Positions 23,375 to 34,352 of a stretch of DNA of 64,000 bases are shown here, in pieces. The DNA lies in NCBI GenBank assembly GCA_025403435.1, contig JAJQZP010000046.1, positions 310,001-374,000 on the forward strand, written 5' to 3'. The translations under genes and the position numbers were made by a program. This DNA is from Artocarpus heterophyllus. Its lineage: Eukaryota; Streptophyta; Magnoliopsida; Rosales; Moraceae. The notes under the pieces are model-generated. The model had not been told where the DNA came from, made no database searches, and saw only the letters and a program-made list of their open reading frames with translations. Position 1 is the stretch's first letter, and every line of letters starts with the position of its first letter.

Positions 23375-24842
23375 GATGAGATGAAAGAAGAGTAAATAGA
23401 AAGGAAAAATTAAGATAGTAAATTGCAGAATCCTAGAATTCCTTCTTCTTTTAGAGAAAAAGAAGAATTTTTAATGAAAAAGAAGAGGATTTGCGATTTA
23501 GAGAGAAAATAACAAATTAAGAGAGAAAAAGTGAACTCGGAGAAATAAGCTCCTATGCACAGTAAACGTATATGTAAACAATGATTAAACCACTGTATAT
23601 GACACGTATAGAGACCACGTGGGAGAGATAGTGTGAATCAAACTGATTTAAGATTTGAACTAGGCCCAAATGTTCTTAGTTGAAAATGGTCAGGTTGCTT
23701 CGGGCCTTAACACATTTGGAACGAGTTAAATAACAAACATAAAATTGAAAACCAATTCGTATGAATCTTAAACCCAATTCAAAGCCCACTATAGATAAAG
23801 TTAACTATAAACAACAAATCTAATTTAACGACAACAAGGATCTTCCTGAATGATATTTAAAATCATTTCATAACAACATAATCTTCCAGCAACTCAAATA
23901 ATTTTGTTTTAATCAAAACCTTATTGAACAATGCATACACCCATATGTTATTCATAATACTTAACATCTATCAATGGATTCATCATCATTACTACCAAGG
24001 GTTTAGAATGTGACTAACCTTGAAATCAATACGATTTACGTCTTTCAACGTAGACCATATAAATGAACAAAGACACTTGATGTTACTACTTAAGAACATC
24101 TACAATCCCCACAATTCTACTTATACAATATATAATTTCCTCATATAACAAAACCTTAGGTAACCAAAGGATTCACTGATACACTTAAATACAAAGTACG
24201 TAACGAAATATTCCAATTTTGAGATTCATGCATTCTAGACTTTACACAGTCTCAACAGACCAAAAGTCTAACATTTATCTCTCTCAAGATTCAATACCAT
24301 GATTCCCAACTTATATCATATTCCTCAAATAAATAGAACTTTTAAGAAAAGATATTGACACTTATGTGCTCCATCGAATCCACACATAATCATTACTTAG
24401 GTTTGAATCAATTACGAAAAATTTGGCATATCTATGTCAAACTTTAAAATCAATAAATCAAGCCTTATATTTCTTATTGTTTTTCACGAGATAAAAGGCT
24501 CTTAAATCCTCGTATCTATACGAATTTCTCATCGTTTATACGAATTAAATATGCTTATAGATCCTAATATTATATGAATCTCTCATAAGCATTCTACTTA
24601 TAAACTCATTTCATATAATTATCATTCCCTCATAACTATTAATACTTTCCTTCTATATAATTATTGTACTCATATAACCATTAGTATTTTCATTCTATGG
24701 CCTTTCCATGTTACATCCTTCTAGACTGTATAAATCAATGTGAAGGTTCATTTTGATGATGACAATGAAAATTCAGCTTCAAAACCATCTCAAAAATATA
24801 TTTTTAAAGTGGTGCTACACTCCCTAGGTTAACCGAACCTAG
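23375..24842 (-). other. Long untranslated leader of the retrotransposon
   Basis: About 1.47 kb separate the primer binding site from the first ATG of the Cys4-finger ORF. I found no Gag- or Pol-like frame on either strand. Packaging and dimer signals would be expected here, and an intron is possible, but none could be pointed to. Confidence 0.55.
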
Positions 24843-24854
24843 GCTCTGATACCA
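24843..24854 (-). other. Primer binding site, initiator tRNA-Met type
   Basis: The minus strand reads TGGTATCAGAGC, the usual complement of the plant initiator tRNA-Met 3' end. It lies seven bases inside the 5' LTR end, where minus-strand DNA synthesis would start. It fixes the element's orientation. Confidence 0.9.
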
Positions 24855-24861
24855 AAAATTC

Positions 24862-26836
24862 TGTAACGCCCCTATATGGGGGTTAACAGTTTTTAATGAG
24901 ATAAAATAAAAATAAATAATAAAAGTAAAACCTTAAAAATAAAATTTGCCCGGGACTTAAATGAAAACTCTCAACTCAAAAATAAAAATATAAACGACAA
25001 ATAAACCACAGTTTTAATGTAGCACCTTAAATTTAATAATATAAACTGTTGTCATCATCATTTTAACCCTCAACACATTGTAATACAGTCACAGAAAGTA
25101 ACAATTGATGCTTACATTATCATGAAGAACATTCTTTACAATTGAAGCAGTCCCAATGTAATATAGCTACATCACTTCCTCAACTATATTTCTCGTAGCC
25201 ACCTCACACTTAGTGAGTCCTGAAAAGATATAAACATAAGGGAATGAGCGACACTATGCTCAGTAGAGAAAGCCATTACTCACCTTTAGGTTTTTATCAT
25301 TACCACATTAAAATCTGCATGGTTAATAAGTTACATCATATTCCAGATTATGAGGTTTATTATGATCACATCTTATGGATACCGTAGTTAATCATTACCA
25401 AGTGTCATAATTACACATTTATACAAATATTACCAATTATCATTGTTCCTAGGTATCCATGTTAAATTGAGTATCACTCAACTCATCGAAACCCAAATGG
25501 GCGCACTTGATCACCCTATAAACATTCCAAGGGTGTTCCGGTGAGGGGACATCAAGCCCCGAGTCCTCACCAAATCAATTCCTGTACAGTGTGTTCTGGG
25601 ACTTTCAACCCAAGGAAGCGTCATCGCCTTCCCCCTATTTTACCTTTTAGGGTATTCATGCCCAAGGACGTAACCGTCGCCCTCTTCATGTCTCACAATT
25701 TCTCTATATTGAATCATTATCAATAGAGTTAGTTTTCCTAACCATGCTTCTCAATTTATAACATGTGTCAATTCATTATGTTCCTCGCCGTACAATACAA
25801 GACGAGTCCATGTCATAGTTTCATATGTGATAATCATATAATATCAGTTCAACATAGATATATATATATATTGCGGCAAAACAATCAATTTTAATTCTAT
25901 AAAAACCTCACAAAAGATGAGTAATAGAATCCCTACCTTTTAAGCTTATCAACAGTCTCTTAATCCTGGAATCAATTAACGTTAGCTCCATACTCCCTTG
26001 ATCCTAAGGCGTGCATAAGGACAATTAAAACTAAAGCACAACATACAACTACATTCATAAAATTTATTTTAATTTAATCTTAGAATTTCAAGAAATAACC
26101 ACTGCCCATAGAGGTATTATAAAGTTTAACAATATAAATTTTCTGTCTAGGGCATATACACTTAGACTTCATACATATGCTCCAAAATAGCAACAAACAT
26201 ATACTTAGGTTTAAGAACGCAAATTTGAATAATCCTTTAGTATAAAAGAAAATTTATAAATGAAAGACTAAATTTGTTCATAAGATTCTAACCTCGGATT
26301 ATGGTTAGTTGGAAGCTTGAAATGGCTTCAAAACAGGTTCCTTTACTTCGGTATGACTGAAATTCTTGCTCAAATGGAGGTGATGGTGGCTGATTTTTAT
26401 GGCTGCCTTGAAGAAGTTCTCTAAGTATTTTGCTTCAGCAAAGAAATGAGAAGAAGAGTGTGGGAACCGTGGAAGAGAAAGGAAGAAAAGATGAAGTCTT
26501 TGAAGAGAAGTGATAAAAACAATTATAGAGGAGACATGTTGAAGCATGTCACGGAGGAAATAAAGAAAATGAGGGTCAAGAGTAGTTGGAAAAGATATCC
26601 TTATGTCTCATCTAAAGACTTTAACACACATAATGCCAATATGACATTTTTGATATTTATTAGAAGTTCTAAGGCTTTTTAGTAATCATACTAAATAAAT
26701 ATAGGAGAATTTTAGAAAATTTAAAAATAGATAAAAATAAATATTATAAAATAAATTTAAATGAAGCAATTTTTTTTATACATTAAAAATTAATTTAATT
26801 ACCTCAATACCCGTTAGGAGAATAACGGGTGTCACA
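24862..26836 (-). repeat. 5' LTR of the complete element
   Basis: Read on the minus strand it runs TGTGACACCCGTTA...GGGGCGTTACA. It has the same length as the 3' LTR, and encoded short frames translate identically in both. Near its start an inverted repeat ACCCGTTA/TAACGGGT with a six-base loop (about 26817-26830) forms a possible hairpin. Confidence 0.93.
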
Positions 26837-28161
26837 GGACTAAAACATATAGATTACTTGTTCACATTTTATATTGTGTTAAGACAAAAATTGTTTACTG
26901 TGGTATTCAAAAGAGATTTATATAAAAGCTTTAATGGCATACTAGTAAGATAGGTTTACACATGATTTATTTATGAATGTAGTTGTATGTTGTGCTTTAG
27001 TTTTAATTGTCCTTATGCACGCCTTAGGATCAAGGGAGTATGGAGCTAACGTTAATTGATTCCAGGATTAAGAGACTGTTGATAAGCTTAAAAGGTAGGG
27101 ATTCTATTACTCATCTTTTGTGAGGTTTTTATAGAATTAAAATTGATTGTTTTGCCGCAATATATATATATCTATGTTGAACTGATATTATATGATTATC
27201 ACATATGAAACTATGACATGGACTCGTCTTGTATTGTACGGCGAGGAACATAATGAATTGACACATGTTATAAATTGAGAAGCATGGTTAGGAAAACTAA
27301 CTCTATTAATAATGATTCAATATAGAGAAATTGTGAGACATGAAGAGGGCGACGGTTACGTCCTTGGGCATGAATACCCTAAAAGGTAAAATAGGGGGAA
27401 GGCGATGACGCTTCCTTGGGTTGAAAGTCCCAGAACACACTGTACAGGAATTGATTTGGTGAGGACTCGGGGCTTGATGTCCCCTCACCGGAACACCCTT
27501 GGAATGTTTATAGGGTGATCAAGTGCGCCCATTTGGGTTTCGATGAGTTGAGTGATACTCAATTTAACATGGATACCTAGGAACAATGATGATTGATAAT
27601 ATTTGTATAAATGTGTAATTATGACACTTGGTAACGATTAACTACGGTATCCATAAGATGTGATCATAATAAACCTCATAATCTGGAATATGATGTAACT
27701 TACTAACCATGCAGATTTTAATGTGGTAATGATAGAGGTGAGTAATGGCTTTCTCTACTGAGCATAGTGTTGCTCATTCCCTTATGTTTATATCTTTTCA
27801 GGACTCACTAAGTGTGAGGTGGCTACGAGAAATATAGTTGAGGAAGTGAGGTAGCTATATTACATTGGGACTGCTTCAATCGTTGAGAATGTTCTTCATG
27901 ATAATGTAAGCATCAATTGTTACTTTCTGTGACTGTATTACAATGTGTTGAGGGTTAAAATGATGATGACAACAGTTTATATTATTAAATTTAAGGTGCT
28001 ACATTAAAACTGTGGTTTGTCGTTTATATTTTTATTTTTGAGTTGAGAGTTTTCATTTAAGTCCCGGGCAAATTTTAATTTTTAAGGTTTTACTTTTATT
28101 ATTTATTTTTATTTTATCTCATTAAAAACTGTTAACCCCCATATAGGGGCGTTACAATTAA

Positions 28162-31100
28162 AAGCCCAACATGGGTATAATTAATGGCATGATAATGACA
28201 TAGTATTGTCACTCTTTTATTATGTGTTTCTTATAATTTTCTTACTGCATTTATGTTGTATTATTTTTTTTTCTTACCAAGACTTGGCCCTGAGTTTTAG
28301 CTTGGTAAACATTTCAAGCTTCTAACTTTATTTCTAATAAAAATGTTTTGTTTTTTGTTAAAACTTGATATTTTTATCCTCTCTAATTATTTTTTAATCA
28401 TGACTTCTTTACCGGGTACAATGCGATGATTGTTAGGCATGGTGGGTGGGGTGGCGATGATCTGGGCAGTGATGCGCACAAATTAGGACTATGCGTAAGG
28501 TTGTTTAATGATCTAGGCAAGGCTAGCGTGTTAAGGTTAGATAGTTTTATGGCCAAAAACCAATTTGGACAGGGGGATGTGAGGCATCTAGGAGGAGCTA
28601 GACGACAACCTTTAGGCACAGGGTTAGGAGATCAAATTTTTTATTTTTTATTTTTTTTTTTCACTTAGGGTTTGTTTGGAGCATGGATTCAAAAAGGAGT
28701 GGTTTAAAATTCTATGGTTTGAATTGTGAGTTCTAAATTATGTGGTTTAAATAGTGGTTTTGAATTGAAGTTTATAATGCAAAAGCTTAAAACAAGAAAA
28801 AAAACATTACGTCAAGTTTAAAACGAAAACTAATGTTTGAAAAACTGTAGTCTATGAAGAAAAACGAGATTAAGAATGATTTTTATTATAGAAAATATGT
28901 CATACCATGTGAACTTAAGGGAGAAGAAAAAGAAGGGGTAAAGTTTTGAATTTTGGGTATTTTGACTAGTTTCAAACCACTTCTATGATTTAAATTGACC
29001 TAAACTCATGTACCAAACCCTACGTTAGTTTTAAGAAGAATGGGGAGAAAGTTAATGTGTTTTGAGCCTTTGGGGGAAAGAGGAGGGACAACAATATGAG
29101 TTTTACTGGCAACTGCAGGTTTTTGTAGAGACTTTTCCGAAGAAAATAGGAAAAGAGGAAGTTTATGTTTACCTTGAGAAAATGGAAATATGACAGCTAC
29201 TTGTCCATGTGTCTTAAACGATGAACAATGACGAAAATGTAAATGTTAACATAGTTTTTGAGATTTTAATTTACAAATAATATTGACAGAAATATTGATG
29301 TGGATGAATATTTTCGAAAAAAATAAATATCTTAAAAAACTTAAATTTTTTTTTCTTAAAACTTCATAAAATATGTCATATTTTTATTTTATTTATTCAT
29401 TTATATGTTTTCGAGATAAACTTTAATACATTTTTAAAATTATTATGGCGTAAATTAAATGATATCAAATATATTTCATAAAAAGAAAACTTATAAATAT
29501 TAAAATGAAAGCCTTTTAAAATACTAAAAACATTATCTTAATATAACTAAAAATATATGATTTTTTATTTTAAAAAAACAAAAAGAGAAAAAAGAGCCTG
29601 GTACTGAAATAACTTTAAAGAGATGTCGATATTACAAAAGTTAATTTTGAACTTTTTGACAGAACGGCATTGCACCAACCCTCTCTTTGTTTCATTGGTT
29701 GTTCAATGGCTGGCTGTATCACGTGCTTGTCACAAAATTCAAGCCGAAGTCAACAGGTTTAGTAGCCTCCGGTTGGATTGACTCGCTGAATAATCCTTAT
29801 CGCGTTTGATACCACTAGCAACTTGCTTGTCTTCATCTGTTATGCTTTCTTTTCTATAGAGTCGTACTTGTTGATAGAGCTTTATTTCTAATCGGTGAAT
29901 TTTGTCAAAATTATTAATTTTATAAGTTTAATTGTTGAAAAATAAATACATATTAATAAGTTATTTTTTTCGGCACTTATTATAAAAATTCCTGGTAATA
30001 TAATAAAATTTATTGGGGGAAGGTATTTGCATTTTTCAGAAGTATGTTTTGGATGATTTCATTGAACAAAATTTATGTTATTGATTGAAAACAACTATGG
30101 TCTAGTCACTAATTAACGTTACATATTTTAAATGTCAATTGGATAAGAGTTGTTTTGATAAAGTTTTACCACATATGGCATCTGTTAAATGTGATAATCA
30201 ATATAAAATAACGAGTACTACTATTTAATTAAAGGAGCTGTAGTTCCACTGCTTTATTAGCAGCGGAAGCCATAGCTTTAATGGGCTAAATGAAGATTTT
30301 TATAAAATAGCGAGACACCATTTCGTTGACCTACCATAAATGCACATTTTTTTATTCATTAGGAAAATGAAACCCATAAACTTTATTTTTCAAGCAGGAA
30401 TTGATTTTTGTTATGTTTTTTGTTTTTTGTTGGTTAAGAAATGGAAAAACAGTATGCTTTCACGAGAATCAGAGACTAGTTTGGGCTAACTCACAAGTCT
30501 CACATTATTAGAAATAATTTAATAAATTATTTACACTAATGCCCTTAAATTTTAAATTCTTTCTTATTTTATCTTTAAACTTTAAAAATCATTACTTCAC
30601 CTTATAAACTTTCAAAACTCTTTATTTTGCTTCTTAAATTTTTAAAATCACCACTTTATCTATTAAACTTTCAAAGCATTTAATTTTCCTTCCTGAACTT
30701 TTAATTTTTCGTTCAAATAGATAAAATTAAGCTCACTTGAGAGTTATAAAATCTTATTTTTGTCTTTATAAATGACATATGTATGAATCATGTAAGCTTA
30801 ATTCTATTTATTTAAACTAAAAATTGGTAATTTAAAGAAAAAATGTAGAGTTTTAAAAATTTAAGCAGTAAAATGATGATTTTTAAAATTTAAAAGATAA
30901 AATAAAAAATATAAAAGTTTAAGAGAAAAAAATAATAATTTTCAAGGTAAAAGAACAAAGCAAAAAAAATGCCCCAAAAGTTAAGTTAGGGGGAATCGGT
31001 GATAAAACAGGTTCACAAAGCGGTCTCAAACTTCGAAATCCATTCCTATTTAAAGGCACAAATTACTTTTGGAAGGCGCGCGAGTTCCATTTCGTTGACA

Positions 31101-31164
31101 TTTTTCCTCTTCCACGAGAAACTCTCTTAGATGACTTTCAATTCGCTTCAAGAGCTCTCTGTGA
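28162..31164. other. Intergenic DNA, no gene recognised
   Basis: A G-rich island with better-than-average GC content lies at about 28420-28630 (open on both strands, no recognisable product). The rest is AT-rich with runs of TTAAATTTTTAAA-like text near 30530-30960. The last hundred bases should include the former promoter or leader of the MTOPVIB-like locus. Confidence 0.45.
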
Positions 31165-34100
31165 TTTCGATTTTTCCTTTCGAATTTCAATGACATTTTT
31201 CTTTTGCGAATTCCTTCATTATTGCAGTTGATTTCCCCTGCGTTTCTAAGATGCCGAGTCTCCGAAGATCTTTGCAGATTGTCGATCATTCTCAGATCCT
31301 CTTCAGCTTCCGATCCACAAATGATTCAAATTTCTAGAGAATTTCTGTTGAATTTGATATGATCAGTGTCTGACACGGGGATCGGAAGCTGTTTGGAGGA
31401 TTTTCGGGACCTGAAGCTTTCAATCGAAGCTTTTGGAGCTGGAGATTGGTGTAAATAATTCGGCTATTTCTAAAATTTTATTTTGCAGTTCAACGACATG
31501 TTTATTTGTATGTGATGTGCATCGTTTTTGTGTAGATGAAGTGCTTTCTGTCACAACAACAAGTGAGTATCATTTATCCGCCCTAAGGTTTTTGTTGTTG
31601 TTGCTGCTGCTGCTGTTGTTTTTTTTTTTTTTTTTGTTTAAATCTACATAATTTGGAATTGAATCTTTTTAGGTTAAAGATTATCTGTGTTTTTAGGATT
31701 ATTATTGTTGTGTGAAGCGTCTGCTGTGATCTGTTAAACTTAATCAAAGAATTGGATGAAATAGAAATACTGGAATGTGTGAGGCTGCTAAAGTATTGAG
31801 TTCTGGTATTAAAGCGAGTACTTATGGTATAGGAAAGTGATCATAAGCAAGGCTAATACGTTAACATGAAAGAATGTGGAAATCGCAGGTATTTCTGATA
31901 ATGAGATATGTAATTTCCTGGTATACATGAAAGAAAGTGTTTCTGCTAGAAGGTTGACAAGGCTACCCTTAAAACCCAAGAATGGGGTGAAATTCAGGCA
32001 TGCGAATACTTTCAACTTTCAAGTTTTGTTTTGGACACTTTTAGGGAATACGGCGTTATAATTGCTTCATAGCTTATTTTGTTTTGTAGTGGGACTGAAG
32101 TATCTCTGTCAGTTGCCAAAACTGAGGATGTCTTGGTCGGTGAGATTAAGCGCTTCCTTCAAAAGGTCAAATGTGCCTCTGTGAACCTTCTAGAATTTGC
32201 TAAATCAAGTTGCATTAGTGTAGAATGTGGATCAGATGTTCAGTCATGCTATGATCAATTATCTGGAAGCAAAATTTGGTTATGCTCGAACGAAAAAAAA
32301 AAAAAAAAAAAAGAGTAAAAGCTTTTGATGATGGATTGTACCCTTTTATTTTCCAGTGTTTGGATTTACCTGGTTACTAAACCAAGTACGTTTACTATTG
32401 TTTTGCAGATGCTCATTCTAAAGATCCCTGTAAGTTCTATTTGCAGCGTTTATGTTTTGCTTTGCACATAAAAGATACTTATGTTACCATGACTTGGGCT
32501 TCACTGAATAGGCTGAAGCAAGCACTGGAAACTTAAATATATTTGTGGACTTCTAAGATATCAATGTTGTGATCAGACAGTATTTTTGAAGCAGTACCGA
32601 CTCTTTTCTATTAATTAGCACTAGATTCTGCTTAAGAGCAACAGTGCATTTTCAATTTGCCAGAAAGGAGATAACGGATACTGTGCATGGTTCTTTTAAT
32701 CATTTTGCTGCAGAATGTCGCGATTGAATTGGTGGTTGAACGTGGAAAGACTTCTGGATCAAGATATGAATATTGCTTCTTGGCAAATGAATGCAATCCC
32801 TTGCCTTTCTTATCCTTACAGTTCGAACTTCTAAAGTCAGGCCTTGAAGATTATGTTTTGAAGCATGGAAATGTACAAAGTAAACAGTGTCACTCATGCT
32901 GCCTAAGCTTGTAAGTTCATAAACAATTTATGCTGTAGCAAATGAATGCAATCCCTGGCCTGTTTATCTTTTCGTCTCACGTTTCACTGGTTTAGGAGTT
33001 AGTAGGGTAGATCAGTGTGTTACAGCTTTAATCTCTTTTGTCTTCGATGATTCAAATTGTTGAGGAAGAATTTGACAGTTTGAAATTCTGTGTTACTCAC
33101 TGTTTTCATACTCATACAAGTATTATGCTCAATGCCATCCATTGTTAGAGGCTTAGAGCTTTTGCATATTCATTTGAGAAGTCTTAACTAGTTTTTAACC
33201 TCTTGTTAGGGAGAATCTCAAGGTTGGGAGTGGAACTGCATGCTGTATGGATAACCATAGGAATACAGGACTGGTGATGGAAGGAGCAATTATAATAAGC
33301 GAGATATCAGAACAAATCACTACTTGCTTTAGATTGTGCGGTGCTAAAACCGAGCTATATTGATGTCCATTTAATTCTGCTAAATTTTTGCCCCAATATT
33401 ATTTTTTAAAAGAAGGGTCATGTTAGTATCAAATTGATTAGTGCAATACTTGTACTCTTTTGATGCACCCCCCACTCCCCTGTCCCACATATTTTTTTAA
33501 ACTTGTACGATCCAACGTTTCGTTTCAGGTTTTGTATTTTACAGATTTCTTATCTAGTCCAATATCTGAGTCATCTCGGAAGGCACTAACTAGCATTGAC
33601 TGGAGAAGTTACAGGTTGTCCTTGAGGAGTGTTGAAAATCAAGGTGGCAATGTTTTTATAGAGTGGGATAGCTTGCCAACTTATGCCCATATAGAAATTG
33701 TTCTCAATCTATGCAATGAGAAATATCCTGCATTGTGTCATGCGCTCAAGTTCTTCCTATTGGTAGCTTTATTGCTAACATATATTATGTTTCGTGTGCA
33801 TACAAGTATTCCTTGATTTGATGCCAGGGTTACAACACCATCAAGAACGCTAAAGAATCAACTTGATCATAATCTGACTAAAAAAGCAGTTAAACTTGCT
33901 TTGGATGATTTGAGAGACAAACACGCTGGAGTGCTTTTTAAGTACCCATGCTGTTAAGGTAGGACTTCTTAGTCTCACCTACTCGAGACAAAATTGATGT
34001 TGTTTCTCGCGAATTATTCTTAATTTTTGCATTTCCATATCAACTTCATGTACTAGGCTTACAGCCAGTCTTGAAAATGGGGGCTTTTGTTTTCAGATTC

Positions 34101-34352
34101 AAAGTATCCCGACCTGGTGAAAACAATTTCTGCCCTAATCTTGTCCTCCAACGACTCCAATTTCCAACAAAATTGCTTCTCCCTTCTTGGCTTCCAGTCT
34201 CAAGGAGTTGCAGGTGAAACAATTGAAGATTGCATCAAGTTCAGTCATAGAAATCAATGACAAAAAGCCTCAGAGAAGCAAAGATGCTGCTGCTTTTCTT
34301 TTTTAAGACGGATGCTTTCAGGAGCCAGAGCTTCTAGACAAGGAATATCAAG
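31165..34352 (+). pseudogene. MTOPVIB-like (topoisomerase VI B-like) pseudogene
   Basis: Intact MTOPVIB partners SPO11 proteins in making meiotic double-strand breaks. Ten exon remnants keep phase over long stretches: to 31450, 31536-31562, 31889-31997, 32090-32165, 32409-32429, 32714-32910, 33210-33354, 33529-33734, 33828-33958 and 34097-34352. Recognisable parts are [20 protein letters not shown], the GHKL ATP-site turn SDTGIGSCLEDFRDL (about 31366-31410), ESVSARRLTRLP, SGTEVSLSV and KKAVKLALDDLRDKHAGVL. Damage seen: no ATG in the opening frame. A 30-base insertion (31336-31365) carries TGA. A GC donor follows 31997. The donor after 33354 reads CT. One-base changes shift the frame near 33936 and about 34305, and further small changes disrupt the last exon near 34105 and 34230. 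Family identity rests on remembered conservation, with other GHKL topoisomerase relatives the main alternative. Confidence 0.72.

Larger units (their letters stand above)
18629..26836 (-). mobile_element. Complete non-autonomous LTR retrotransposon (family A) carrying LOG-like and Cys4-finger ORFs
   Basis: This 8208-bp element has LTRs at 24862-26836 (5') and 18629-20603 (3'), both 1975 bp. A perfect duplication GGACT flanks it (18624-18628, 26837-26841). Reading on the minus strand, the order is 5' LTR, primer site TGGTATCAGAGC, a leader of about 1.5 kb, the Cys4-finger ORF, the LOG-like ORF, a polypurine tract and the 3' LTR. No gag, protease, reverse transcriptase, RNase H or integrase was seen, so mobility would have to be supplied in trans. 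The two LTRs looked identical wherever I compared them, which suggests a very recent insertion. Structurally it is a large non-autonomous (LARD-like) element with cargo genes. Confidence 0.92.
18379..26969. mobile_element. 378-bp insertion with 9-bp target duplication (contains the nested retrotransposon)
   Basis: The sequence departs from the family A LTR directly after TTTATGAAT (18370-18378) and returns to it at a second TTTATGAAT (26970-26978). Removing the nested element and one copy of its GGACT duplication leaves about 378 bp, from TGGTTTGCATA to CACATGATTTA. A 9-bp duplication is typical of Mutator-like transposons, but I see no terminal inverted repeats and no coding capacity. It may be a non-TIR Mutator-like element or filler DNA captured during break repair. 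Confidence 0.55.
17594..28156 (+). mobile_element. Solo LTR of family A, split by nested insertions
   Basis: The two halves, 17594-18378 and 26979-28156, together match the plus-oriented family A LTR at 1895-3862 from TGTGACACCC to GGGGCGTTACA (about 1963 bp). A perfect 5-bp duplication ATTAA lies at 17589-17593 and 28157-28161. It is therefore an older solo LTR. It was later interrupted at TTTATGAAT by a 378-bp segment, which in turn received the complete family A element. The order of events is fixed by nesting: this LTR first, the 378-bp segment second, the full element last. Confidence 0.88.

Noticed and set aside
28398..28668. Overlapping 73- and 80-aa frames in a GC-richer island
   Set aside because: Both strands are open and neither product is recognisable; most likely chance.
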